Shown here: positions 14,286 to 22,429 of the stretch, in pieces
Layout: the number at the start of each line of letters is the position of its first letter
Numbering within the stretch: the first letter of the stretch is position 1
DNA from: Armatimonadota bacterium
GTDB taxonomy: Bacteria; Armatimonadota; JAAZEB01
DNA length: 25,190 nt
Direction: 5' to 3'
Assembly: GCA_012841485.1 (NCBI GenBank)
Contig: DUUU01000363.1
Coordinates: 1-25,190, forward strand
The notes under the pieces: generated by a model
What the model was told of the DNA's origin: nothing
Databases searched by the model: none
The model's input: only the letters and a program-made list of their open reading frames with translations
Position numbers and translations under genes: made by a program

Positions 14286-15419
14286 ATGGAGACACTGGGC
14301 GTTGGCATCATCGGTTTCGGCTTCATCGGGAAGGCGCACACCTACGGCTACCTGAATATGCCGCTCTATTACGACCCGGTTCCTGTGCGCACGCGCCTGG
14401 TGGGCGTTGCGACCTCGCGCGAGGAGACCGCGCGCAAGGCGAAGGAGCAAGGCGGCTTCGAGTTCGCGACCACCGACTGGCGTGAGTTGATCGCGCGCGA
14501 TGATATTCAGATCATCAACATCTGCTCGCCCAACAGCCAGCACGCGGAGCAGCTCCTGGCCGCCATAGCGGCCGGCAAGCATATCTACTGCGATAAGCCG
14601 CTGGTCGTCACCGCGGAGGAGGCCCGGCAGATCGAGGCGGCACTTCGCGAGTACCAGGGCACAGGCCAGGTCACGCTGCAGTACCGCTTCTACCCCCCAA
14701 CCCTGCGCGCCAAGCAGCTCATCGACGAGGGCTTCGTCGGCAACGTGATCTGCTTCCGGGCATCCTATCTCCATTCGGGAAGCGTGGACCCGAACAGGCC
14801 GATGGGATGGAAGCAGCTCAAGTCCGAGGGCGGCGGAGTCTTGCAGGACCTGGGCTCGCACGTGCTCGACCTCATGGATTACCTGATCGGGCCCGTGACA
14901 AGCGTCATGTGTGATATGCGGATCCTCTACCCGGAGCGCCCCACACCGAGCGGCGAGATCGTCCCCGTAGAAGCCGACGACCACGTGGTGATGCTCGCCC
15001 GGTTGGCCAACGGCGCCACGGGAACGATTGAGGCGACGAAGATCGCCACGGGCACCGAGGATGAACTCCGCTTCGAGATCCACGGCGACCGGGGGGCGCT
15101 CCGCTTCAACCTGATGGACCTGAACTACCTGGAGGCGTATGACCTGCGCGAGCCCGATTCCCCGATGGGCGGGCAGCGCGGCTGGCGCAAGCTGGCCACC
15201 GTGCAGCGCTATGAGAAGCCGTCCGGCTTCTTCCCCTCCTCCAAATCGGGCATTGGGTGGGTCCGCGGGCACATGCACTGCCTGTATAGCTTCTTGCGCG
15301 CCATCGCCACCGGCGAGCCTGCAGAGCCCTCTCTACAGCGTGGCATCCAGATCCAGCGGATGCTGGCCGCCGCGGCACACTCCGCCACCACGCATTCCTG
15401 GCAAGAGCTGCCACGTTAG
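14286..15419 (+). CDS. Gfo/Idh/MocA-family NAD(P)-dependent oxidoreductase
   Basis: 377 residues from ATG 14286, with GAGGGG 5 bases upstream. The N-terminal Rossmann domain carries GIIGFGFIG (7-15), a GxGxxG dinucleotide site. The family EKP motif appears as CDKPL (102-106), with K104 as the likely catalytic lysine. The C-terminal alpha/beta domain has GGGVLQDLGSHVLDLMDYL (182-200), in which D188 and H192 match the conserved D-x-G-x-H proton-transfer residues. Such enzymes oxidise or reduce sugars, inositols and their derivatives. It sits between the FGGY kinase and the creatininase-like gene, 9 bases before the latter, so dehydrogenation and ring opening or amide hydrolysis probably belong to one route. 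Substrate unassigned; the high-Tyr N-terminus (YGYLNMPLYYD) is common in paralogs from oligotrophic bacteria. Confidence 0.93.
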   Translation: METLGVGIIGFGFIGKAHTYGYLNMPLYYDPVPVRTRLVGVATSREETARKAKEQGGFEFATTDWRELIARDDIQIINICSPNSQHAEQLLAAIAAGKHIYCDKPLVVTAEEARQIEAALREYQGTGQVTLQYRFYPPTLRAKQLIDEGFVGNVICFRASYLHSGSVDPNRPMGWKQLKSEGGGVLQDLGSHVLDLMDYLIGPVTSVMCDMRILYPERPTPSGEIVPVEADDHVVMLARLANGATGTIEATKIATGTEDELRFEIHGDRGALRFNLMDLNYLEAYDLREPDSPMGGQRGWRKLATVQRYEKPSGFFPSSKSGIGWVRGHMHCLYSFLRAIATGEPAEPSLQRGIQIQRMLAAAAHSATTHSWQELPR

Positions 15420-15428
15420 GAGCCGGTG

Positions 15429-16208
15429 ATGTCCTTTCTCTTTCGCGATCAGTCCTGGGTTCAACTTCAGGAGCACCTGGAGAAGCAGTCACTCCTGATC
15501 CTGCCGGTGGGAACCACCGAGGAGCATGGCCCCCACCTCCCGGTCGATACCGACGCGCGGATCGCCGAGGCCTACGGCCAGGGCCTGGCCGAGGCGCTGG
15601 CGCCCGAGCTGCCGGTCCTCCTGATGGACACGATCCGCTACGGCTACTCGATGAAGATCATGAAGAAGTGGCCGGGCACCATCGTCGTGCGCACGCGCGT
15701 CTTCATGGACATGGTGTTCGACATCTGCCGGTCGGTGCTCGATATGGGCTTCACGAAGCTGGCCCTCCTCGATTGCCACGGGCACCATAGTGGCCTGCTC
15801 AATGCCGTCTCGCGCGAGCTGTGTGACGCCTGCGACAAGCCGGTCGCGATCCTGAGCCCGGCCACCCTCTCGCGCGACGAGTTCAACGCCATCCGGCGCT
15901 CCCCGCAAGGGGGAGCGATCCACGCCGGCGAATGGGAGACATCGCTGATCTTGCACATCGCGCCTGAAGTGGTCGATCTCTCGCGCGCCACCAACGTGGA
16001 TACGATGCGCTACCACTCCGAGTTCATCGCGGGCGATAACTTCCTGGGCCGGCAGCGGGTGACGTGGTCGACCTGGTACCTGCAACCGAGCGAGACCGGC
16101 AGCTATGGCGACCCCACCGTCGCCACGGCGGAGACGGGCGCGCGCATCCTGGAGGCAGCCGTCGCCAACGGCGCGCGCTTCCTGAAGGAGTATTGGTCCA
16201 CCCGGTAG
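15429..16208 (+). CDS. Creatininase-family metal-dependent amidohydrolase
   Basis: 259 residues from ATG 15429, with GGAG 6 bases upstream overlapping the end of the preceding gene; GTG 15426 is the alternative. The creatininase fold binds two metals and opens cyclic amides or cleaves formamides. Metal ligands by family comparison are E31 and H33 in GTTEEHGPHLP, D42 in PVDTD, and H117 in LDCHGHHSG; the family HAGExETS motif is present as HAGEWETSLIL (165-175). Length matches the family (about 240-270). Paralogs act on creatinine, F420 precursors (MftE-like) or formamidopyrimidines, and many are unassigned. Third gene of the FGGY/Gfo-Idh operon. Its stop lies 4 bases from the tail-to-tail stop of the next gene, so the two transcripts converge. 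Confidence 0.9.
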   Translation: MSFLFRDQSWVQLQEHLEKQSLLILPVGTTEEHGPHLPVDTDARIAEAYGQGLAEALAPELPVLLMDTIRYGYSMKIMKKWPGTIVVRTRVFMDMVFDICRSVLDMGFTKLALLDCHGHHSGLLNAVSRELCDACDKPVAILSPATLSRDEFNAIRRSPQGGAIHAGEWETSLILHIAPEVVDLSRATNVDTMRYHSEFIAGDNFLGRQRVTWSTWYLQPSETGSYGDPTVATAETGARILEAAVANGARFLKEYWSTR

Positions 16209-16212
16209 GCGA

Positions 16213-17289
16213 TCACCGGGCGCGGAGGGCGCGCTCCAGGCAGTCGGCCGTGTACTCCAGGTGAACAGGGTGCAGGCCCTGATGCACCGGGAGCACGAGT
16301 AGGCGCTCTGCCAGCCAGCGCGCGCTTTCAGACGCGCGAGCGCAGCGCGGCGGAAGTGCCGGCCAGCGGTAGGCGCCCACTCCCATCGTCACCAGCGAAT
16401 CCGCGACCTGCTCTGCAGCGGGCACCAGCACGGGGAGCGCCTGGGGGCACGTGCCGTCGGGCAGCTCCGGAAAGAGCGGGAAGAGGCCCGGGATCCCGGC
16501 CACCCTCTGCATCAGGATCCGATAGTTCTCGTGCCGGGCGCGCCGGGCAGCCTTGGCATCCAGCCGAGAGAGCAGCCATCGCGACCAGCGGCTGATCCCG
16601 GTCGCCGGCTCCACCGGGCGCGCGTCGGCAACGGGGAGCGGCGGCCGGGCGGCGCGCGAGGGCCGGCATACGCCGAGGCGCTGTGCCACGTATCGGGCGA
16701 GAAGTGGAGCGAGCGCCACCGGGGAATCGCGGCGCGGTGGCAGGCACGCGGGCACCGCCCTGCCCGGACCCAGGCGGAGGGCACCGCCATCCGGGAGAGG
16801 GAGCAGCTTTCTCAAGGAGAAGATCGCGGCATCGCCCAGAGCGCCGGGGCCCATTTCTCCTGGGGCGGGGGGCAGCGCGTGGGCGCAATCCTCGATGAGC
16901 GCCAGGTCGTGCGCTTTGCAAAAGGCGCGAGCCACCCCGCCATCGCACGGAAACCCGAAGTAGTGGACGAGCAGGAGCGCGCGCGCCTTGGCGCGCGCCT
17001 GCGCCCGGGCCACGCTTCCCCAGTCGGGCGCCAGGGTGGTCCGTTCCACGTCATACAGAGCGCAGCGCACGCCCGCCCAATCGAAGGGCGCGAGGGCGCT
17101 TCCAGTGAGGTACGCTGGAGCCAGAACGGCCTCCCCCGGTCCGATCCCAAGCGCGGTTAGGGCATACCGGATGCCCATGCGCGCCTTTGAGAAGAGCAGC
17201 AGTCCGGAGCAATCGAGCGTGGCGCCCTTCCCTGCCGGAGGTATGAAGAGGGCGCGTGGCGCCAACCCGGGATTTCTTGGCACGTACAT
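16213..17289 (-). CDS. DegT/DnrJ/EryC1-like aminotransferase of the glycan cassette
   Basis: 358 residues from ATG 17289; the in-frame extension upstream overlaps the preceding gene and looks unlike protein. The ribosome-binding GAGG lies 9 bases upstream. Seen: a phosphate-pocket region around 40-62 (GIRYALTALGIGPGEAVLAP), LLLVHYFGFP (105-114), LIEDCAHALPP (131-141) with D134 at the PLP ring position and IFSLRKLLPLPDGGAL (156-171) with K161 as Schiff-base lysine. The SLRKLLPLPDGG variant marks a DegT subgroup distinct from the protein at 4221-5498. It is shorter than average and lacks the GEGG loop. It ends the four-gene minus-strand set, 22 bases after the second glycosyltransferase, so it probably supplies or modifies an amino sugar for the same glycan. 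Product unknown. Confidence 0.85.
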   Translation of the reverse strand: MYVPRNPGLAPRALFIPPAGKGATLDCSGLLLFSKARMGIRYALTALGIGPGEAVLAPAYLTGSALAPFDWAGVRCALYDVERTTLAPDWGSVARAQARAKARALLLVHYFGFPCDGGVARAFCKAHDLALIEDCAHALPPAPGEMGPGALGDAAIFSLRKLLPLPDGGALRLGPGRAVPACLPPRRDSPVALAPLLARYVAQRLGVCRPSRAARPPLPVADARPVEPATGISRWSRWLLSRLDAKAARRARHENYRILMQRVAGIPGLFPLFPELPDGTCPQALPVLVPAAEQVADSLVTMGVGAYRWPALPPRCARASESARWLAERLLVLPVHQGLHPVHLEYTADCLERALRAR

Positions 17290-17311
17290 CGTGGATGGCC
17301 TCGCGCTCCCC

Positions 17312-18214
17312 TCACGAGTGCTTGCGGAAGACCATCGTGCCCGGATCGAGAGGGGGCTTGAAGCCCTGAGCGGCGCCCTCCAGGTAGTAGCGGAGGCGGT
17401 TGATCCCCAGCGGGCGGCGCATGCGCGCGACACGGCCGGCGGCCTGGCGCGCATCGCCTAGAAGATCGCTCAGGTAGTGGTAGAGGGCGGCGGTATCGCG
17501 GCGGCGTATGAACTTCGCGTAGGGAACCGCCAACCCGATGCTGTTGGCTCGCCCAGAGCTGCCTCCGTCCTCTTCCCACGCGCGGTAATCATGGTGGATC
17601 ACCTCTGGATCCGGCGTCATCAGCACCTGGCAGCCGACCCGAACCGCCCGGTAGAGGAAGTCACGGTCATCTCCAGAGGGGATGATTCCCCCGGGCCCGA
17701 TCAGCTCATCGAAGTAGCCGACACGCGCGAAAACGCTCCGGCGCATCGCCATGTTGGCGCCGATGCCTAGCTGACGCAGGCTGCACCACTCGTTCGTCAC
17801 CAGGTAGGGACGGCCCGGATCGAACTCGCAGGCGTAGCCCGTGGATGCGTCATAGGGGGGAGCACTCACCTTGCCGCAGATGATATCGGCGGTCGTCTGA
17901 TAGAAGAGGCGCGCGAGCACCTCCAGCCAATCCGGCCGGGGCTCGCACAGATCATTCGTGAAGGCCAGAACCGCGCCGGTGCTCTGGCGCACGCCGTAGT
18001 TCATCGCCTTACTTCTCACCGGTTCGTTCAGGTGAAGGAGGCGAATCCGGCGGTCGCCCTCGGCGGCGTCCAACACCTCGGTCTCTATCTCGCCACCGCT
18101 CTGATCCACGATCAGGTGCTCAAAATCGGGATGCGTGCTCTCGCGGATGCTCCGCACCAGCCTGCCGATCCCCTCGTGGCGATGGCGCGCGCACGTGATC
18201 ACCGATACCTTCAT
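17312..18214 (-). CDS. GT2-family glycosyltransferase with altered DXD motif (paralog A)
   Basis: 300 residues from ATG 18214, whose ATG overlaps the preceding stop as ATGA. It is a GT-A fold inverting glycosyltransferase by family: MKVSVITCARHRHE at the nucleotide-binding start, LIVDQS (34-39), the metal-binding region around 85-91 and the acceptor-side SGDDRDFLYRA (180-190), which carries the presumed base. Its neighbour 18211-19161 shares the same layout (SGEDRDFLYRA, the RRPLGxNRLR tail), so the pair arose by duplication. In this copy the expected DDD is N87-D88-L89 (FTNDLCEPRPDW), which removes two of three acidic residues. No transmembrane segment is evident; probably cytosolic or membrane-associated. 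It may bind its donor without metal, be weakly active or have a non-catalytic partner role. Confidence 0.88.
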   Translation of the reverse strand: MKVSVITCARHRHEGIGRLVRSIRESTHPDFEHLIVDQSGGEIETEVLDAAEGDRRIRLLHLNEPVRSKAMNYGVRQSTGAVLAFTNDLCEPRPDWLEVLARLFYQTTADIICGKVSAPPYDASTGYACEFDPGRPYLVTNEWCSLRQLGIGANMAMRRSVFARVGYFDELIGPGGIIPSGDDRDFLYRAVRVGCQVLMTPDPEVIHHDYRAWEEDGGSSGRANSIGLAVPYAKFIRRRDTAALYHYLSDLLGDARQAAGRVARMRRPLGINRLRYYLEGAAQGFKPPLDPGTMVFRKHS

Positions 18215-19161
18215 GGTCTTCCTGCCTCTTGCCTCCCCTGGCCTCCCTCTCTGCGCTCGGGGCCCTGGCGATAGACGCCCATCTGCCGGTTGATGGGGTG
18301 ACGCATGCTGAGTGCCGCGCCCGCAACCAGATGCCGCAATCGATTCAGCCCGAGCGGGCGCTGCCTGCGCAGCACGCGCCCTGCCGCGTATCGCGTGTCG
18401 TCGGCGACATCGATCAAGTACCAGAGCAGCGCCACCAGATCGCCGCCACGGATGTGCTTCCAGTATGCGGAAGCGGCCGCAAAGGAGGCGGTCCTCCCGT
18501 TGGGACCATCAAACCGATCCCACGGCCGGAAGTCGTGGTGTATCACCACCGGGGCAGGCGATAGCTTCACCGAACACCGCTTGCGCAAAGCCCGATAGAG
18601 AAAGTCACGGTCTTCGCCCGAGGCGATGGGAGCGCCAGGACCAAGCATCTCGTCGAAGGGCCCCACTCGCCGCAGAACAGTGCGCAGGAACGCCATGTTG
18701 TTGCCCCGGCCCAGGTGGTGAACGCTGCACCAGTGCGACTTGAGCAGCGTAGGCTGCCTCGGCTGGAAGCTGACCACATACCCTTCGGCTGGATCGTGGG
18801 GCACCGGCTCGACCCGGCCGCAGACAATGTCCGCTCCGCCGTTCTCCAGCTCGGCCACCAGCGCCGCGATCCAATCGGGCCGGGCCTCGCAGTCATCATC
18901 AATCACGGCCACGACGTCGCCTGTCGCCTCGTGGGCGGCGAAGTTGAGCGCCCTGGATTTGCCCCGACCCGAATGCCGGAAGTGGCGAATCCGTGAATCA
19001 CCCCCGGACGCGCCCCGAACGGCGCGCGCCGTCAGGCCGCTGTCGCTTTGATCGATGATCAGGTACTCGAACTTCGGATAGGTGTTGGCAAGCACGCTGC
19101 GGACCACCCGGTCCACCAAGTTCGGCCGATTGCGAGTGCAGGTGACCACGGATACCTTCAT
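18211..19161 (-). CDS. GT2-family glycosyltransferase with intact DDD motif (paralog B)
   Basis: 316 residues from ATG 19161, chosen for AAGGAGG 6 bases upstream; the longer in-frame extension overlaps the previous gene. It shares the MKVSV(V/I)TC start, LIIDQSD (34-40), VIDDDCEARPDW (86-97, canonical DDD at 88-90), WCSVHHLGRGNNM (144-156) and SGEDRDFLYRA (181-191) with its downstream paralog. The C-terminal 25 residues are Arg/Gln/Gly-rich. Both ends use 4-base ATGA overlaps with neighbours: its start overlaps the stop of the methyltransferase-kinase and its stop overlaps the start of paralog A. This implies tight translational coupling and stoichiometric production. Sugar donor and acceptor cannot be read from sequence. 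Confidence 0.92.
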   Translation of the reverse strand: MKVSVVTCTRNRPNLVDRVVRSVLANTYPKFEYLIIDQSDSGLTARAVRGASGGDSRIRHFRHSGRGKSRALNFAAHEATGDVVAVIDDDCEARPDWIAALVAELENGGADIVCGRVEPVPHDPAEGYVVSFQPRQPTLLKSHWCSVHHLGRGNNMAFLRTVLRRVGPFDEMLGPGAPIASGEDRDFLYRALRKRCSVKLSPAPVVIHHDFRPWDRFDGPNGRTASFAAASAYWKHIRGGDLVALLWYLIDVADDTRYAAGRVLRRQRPLGLNRLRHLVAGAALSMRHPINRQMGVYRQGPERREGGQGRQEAGRP

Positions 19162-21227
19162 CGACTCCCTCCTTCCGCGATCCTGGAGCCTGCCAGCCCC
19201 AGGATCACCGGAAAACGTGTTGGCGCCTCCAGGAAACGAACCCCAACCGTCAGCCACCGCGGCGCCATTCCCGAACGGAAGTGGTCCACGTGCAGCACCG
19301 CCTTGCGCAGCATCAGCAGCGGCAGCAAGACTCGTCCCCACTCTCTGGGGATGCGCAGACGCGCGCAATAGGCATCCAGCGACAGCCTCACAGCGCGCGA
19401 GAAGGTGCCGTGCCCCCCATATGCCATCGTCAGCATATCCCCTGTCCGTTCCAGCTTCTCCTGGTCTCCGGTGAGTATGAAGGCCAATGAATGAATAAGC
19501 TCGAATAGATCGCCCAAGGGCAGGCGATCCGAAGCGGCCAGGTCCCAATCAACCACGCGGATGGTGGTGCCGTCCATGAGGATGTTCTTTGCCCAGAAAT
19601 CGCGGTGCTCGCACACCAATGGAATCCGCTGGCCGACCAATCGCAACGCATCCTCCTTCAGTGAGGCCAGCAAGGATCGCGCCTGATCGGTGAAAGCGCA
19701 GGTCTCGAGCACGCGCGCCAGATCAGACAACAGCAACTCATCGAGGAGGTCTCGGGTCAGGGTCACGTCGCGCGCCGTCTCACGGTGGAAGCGACTCAAC
19801 CAGATGGTCGCATGGCCCAGGAGGTCCGCCGCAGCTTCCGGGCGATGCCGGCGAGGCGTCTCCGCCAGAAGCGCCGCGAGGTGGCGCCCCTCCAGGTAGG
19901 ATTGTGCGGATGCCGGATGCCCATGCACGGTGAAGCGCGCCAGTGCTTCCGGGATGGTGGCGCGCATCTCCGAGGTGAGGGCTTCCCGCAACGTCGTCAG
20001 CATCCGAAACTCTCGGTCGATCACCCCCGACGCGCCGGCATCACGCGCTACCTTGACGAGGAACCGAGGGCGTGCCGTGGTGGGATCGATGGCGATGAAG
20101 TGGGCACGCGCTCCCTGGTACGGGCGGCTGCGTGCCGCCACGATGCCCCACTCCCCCCCTGGGAGCCCGGGATCGGCGAGGACGGCGGGGCAGCAGGGGC
20201 CATCGCCCGTGACAAGACGCCAGTGGCCTGGCGCGGCCAGGCGCACCGCGTTCGGAACAGGCAGCGCGCCTGCGAGCCGACGCATGGCCCGGCGGGATGC
20301 GCTTTTGGGCTCCAGGCAGTAGCGCGCGAACGCCCGCACTGCCATGCCAGGCGGCACTTCCGCGCACGTGCGCACGACGTAGGAGCACGTATCGGCGTCG
20401 GGCAGCGCCAGGAGATCCTCCACCCGCCTGAATCCCGCGTGCCGCAAGCGGCGTTCCCATTGCCAGGCATCCACCGCCAACAGCCCTGTCGGCCTTCCCT
20501 GGTGAGCCCGCAAGAGCAACGCTCCGTTTTGGGCCAGAAAGGCACGCAGGTACACCAGGTTGGTCAGCACGCTTCGGCCGGTGACTTTCTGCTCGATGAC
20601 CGCTGGGTCGGCAACGACCACCAGGTGGAAGCTGGCGCGTCGGAAGGGAAGCGCGTGGATCCCGGCGGTGATTCCCAGGAGGTTTGACCGGCCCTCCGCA
20701 TAGGCGCGCGCATTCACAAAGCGAGTTTTGGCCTCGTCTTGGTCCACAGCATAGACGCGCCCGGCGATATCGGCCATCGATGAGGCCAGGCGTCCCCACC
20801 CACACCCCAGAAGAAGCACCTGCGCATCGGGCGGCAGCGGCAGCAGGAAGCGCCAGTCGTCTCGGCTGAAATCGAACACCTCGGCGCCCAGCGCCGGGTC
20901 CGCGTCTCGAACGGCGTGGCAGAAGGCATCCCATCGCTCGACATCCGGCGCGTGGAGGAGCGCCTCGGCACCCGATGGGATCGCCGCCTCCACCGGGGGC
21001 AGGAACGCGGGAGTCCGCTTATGGACCGGCCACCTCCGGCCGCAGTGGTTGCATGCCATGCTCGCGGGCCTCCCCCCCTGGGAGGCGACCTCCGTCAGCA
21101 TCTCTCGCCCACATGCCGGACACGCCAGGTCGCTCAGGAGCGAGAGGCGACGGCCAGCGGCGGTCGCCGCCAGAATGGTGTTCTCCGGCATGCGTTCAGC
21201 GACGTCTGGTGGTCGCGCTTGGCTCAT
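19158..21227 (-). CDS. Zinc-ribbon / SAM methyltransferase / APH-type kinase fusion protein
   Basis: 689 residues from ATG 21227. A TTG at 21296 could add 23 residues; the Shine-Dalgarno is weak at both. Three parts are visible. Residues about 33-78 form a Trm112-like ribbon with CPAC (36-39) and CNHC (59-62) followed by RRWPVHKRTPAFLPP. Residues about 115-290 form a Rossmann methyltransferase with VLLLGCGWGRL (137-147) and acidic D162. Residues about 335-650 form a phosphotransferase with N-lobe lysine K392 (FLVKVARD), catalytic loop CEHRDFWAKN (539-548) with D543, and metal-binding VVDWD (558-562). It heads the four-gene glycan cassette with ATGA coupling to the first glycosyltransferase. 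The methyltransferase-kinase order matches WbdD, which phosphorylates and methylates the end of polymannose O-antigen. By analogy it may cap or modify a glycan; this is inference. I see no coiled-coil tail like that of WbdD. Confidence 0.85.
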   Translation of the reverse strand: MSQARPPDVAERMPENTILAATAAGRRLSLLSDLACPACGREMLTEVASQGGRPASMACNHCGRRWPVHKRTPAFLPPVEAAIPSGAEALLHAPDVERWDAFCHAVRDADPALGAEVFDFSRDDWRFLLPLPPDAQVLLLGCGWGRLASSMADIAGRVYAVDQDEAKTRFVNARAYAEGRSNLLGITAGIHALPFRRASFHLVVVADPAVIEQKVTGRSVLTNLVYLRAFLAQNGALLLRAHQGRPTGLLAVDAWQWERRLRHAGFRRVEDLLALPDADTCSYVVRTCAEVPPGMAVRAFARYCLEPKSASRRAMRRLAGALPVPNAVRLAAPGHWRLVTGDGPCCPAVLADPGLPGGEWGIVAARSRPYQGARAHFIAIDPTTARPRFLVKVARDAGASGVIDREFRMLTTLREALTSEMRATIPEALARFTVHGHPASAQSYLEGRHLAALLAETPRRHRPEAAADLLGHATIWLSRFHRETARDVTLTRDLLDELLLSDLARVLETCAFTDQARSLLASLKEDALRLVGQRIPLVCEHRDFWAKNILMDGTTIRVVDWDLAASDRLPLGDLFELIHSLAFILTGDQEKLERTGDMLTMAYGGHGTFSRAVRLSLDAYCARLRIPREWGRVLLPLLMLRKAVLHVDHFRSGMAPRWLTVGVRFLEAPTRFPVILGLAGSRIAEGGSR

Positions 21228-21384
21228 GGTGTCACCGTCCCTCTGATCGCCCCCCTGCTTGCCCAGCCTCCTGATATTTCGGGCGGGTTTGCACAAGCGA
21301 TGCCAGAGAGGAACGAGGCGCCTCGGGGGCAGGCATTAGACCAAAGCGCGGCGAAACAGGAGTGCGGATGGAGCAACCAAACTG
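21228..21384. other. Divergent spacer between the glycan cassette and ribF
   Basis: 157 bases between two divergent starts. It must hold promoters in both directions, but no -35/-10 pair stands out. A 10-bp GC palindrome GAGGCGCCTC lies near 21315-21324. GGAG (21370-21373) is the likely ribF ribosome-binding site. Confidence 0.4.
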
Positions 21385-22350
21385 ATGCACTTACTGCAAG
21401 GTGGACGCCTGGCGGAGGGGGTCCCTTCTCCCACGGCGGTCGCGATAGGAATGTTTGATGGCGTTCACTGTGGTCACCAGGCGCTGATCCGCCGGGCGAT
21501 GGCCATTGCCAGGGAGAGGGATCTGGCGCCTCTTGTCCTCACCCTCGACTGGCACCCGGATGAGGTCTTGCGGCCCGACCGGGCAAGGCCCTACCTGACC
21601 ACTCTCCCGGAGAAGCTCGCACTGATCCGCGCGCTGGGCGTCTCGCTCGTGGTGGTCGCTCGCGTCACGCCCGCTTTCCTCTCGATTCAGGCGCGCGAAT
21701 TTGTGATGCGCTCGCTTCGCGGCGAGTTGGACGCGCACGCGGTCGTCGTGGGCCGCAACTTCCGCTTCGGGCAAGGCCGCCAGGGCGATATCGCGGTCCT
21801 GGCCGCGATGCAGAAGGAGTGCGGCTTCACGCTGGAGGCGCTCGATCCGGTCACTGCCGATGGCGAGCCGATCAGCAGCACGCTGATCCGGCGCGTCCTT
21901 GCGGCGGGCGAGGTGGCGCATGCCCGTCGCCTGCTGGGGCGCCCCTACCAGATGGCTGGGGAGGTGGTCTCCGGCGAGAAGATCGGACGCAGCCTGGGCT
22001 TCCCCACGGCCAACATCGCCTACCCGCCCCAGAAGGTTTTGCCCGCGCTCGGGGTGTACGTGTGTCAGGCCCGCGTGGAAGGCGCCTGCTACGGCGCCGC
22101 CGTGAATGTCGGCCGGCGCCCCACCTTCGATGGCACGCGGATCACCGTGGAAGCGCACTTGCTGGGGTTCGAAGGCGACCTCTACGGCAAGAATCTGAAC
22201 CTGCACTTCCTCGACCGGCTTCGCTTCGAGGAGCAGTTCCCCACCCCCGAGGCGTTGCGTGCGCAGATCGCCGCTGATGTCGCGCGAGCACGCGATCTCT
22301 ACGCGCCACTCGCGGCCTCCCTGGAGGCGAGCGAACAGCCCCAGACGTAG
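21385..22350 (+). CDS. ribF: Bifunctional riboflavin kinase / FMN adenylyltransferase
   Basis: 321 residues from ATG 21385, the normal length. It makes FMN from riboflavin and then FAD from FMN, in the cytosol. The N-terminal adenylyltransferase domain shows IGMFDGVHCGHQALI (21-35) with the nucleotidyltransferase HxGH in the form HCGH, VVGRNFRFGQGRQGD (121-135) and the ISSTLIR signature (163-169). The C-terminal flavokinase domain, from about 184, shows GRSLGFPTANI (201-211, with the TAN metal/ATP motif) and VNVGRRPTF (240-248). Usually ribF follows truB; here it stands alone between a divergent glycan cassette and a convergent gene. Housekeeping enzyme with all key motifs intact. Confidence 0.97.
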   Translation: MHLLQGGRLAEGVPSPTAVAIGMFDGVHCGHQALIRRAMAIARERDLAPLVLTLDWHPDEVLRPDRARPYLTTLPEKLALIRALGVSLVVVARVTPAFLSIQAREFVMRSLRGELDAHAVVVGRNFRFGQGRQGDIAVLAAMQKECGFTLEALDPVTADGEPISSTLIRRVLAAGEVAHARRLLGRPYQMAGEVVSGEKIGRSLGFPTANIAYPPQKVLPALGVYVCQARVEGACYGAAVNVGRRPTFDGTRITVEAHLLGFEGDLYGKNLNLHFLDRLRFEEQFPTPEALRAQIAADVARARDLYAPLAASLEASEQPQT

Positions 22351-22374
22351 GAGAAACGCCCCCAGTGGAGTCTC

Positions 22375-22407
22375 GCGAGGGCGCCTCCTCCCTGGCAGCG
22401 CCCTCGC
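22375..22407. terminator. Convergent hairpin, probable bidirectional terminator
   Basis: A perfect 10-bp inverted repeat, GCGAGGGCGC (22375-22384) and GCGCCCTCGC (22398-22407) with a 13-base loop, lies between the tail-to-tail ends of ribF (22350) and the propeller gene (22430). Its place and stability fit a shared terminator. Neither strand has a clear T-run, so it may depend on other factors. Confidence 0.6.
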
Positions 22408-22429
22408 CTGCCCGACGCAGCCGGTCGCA

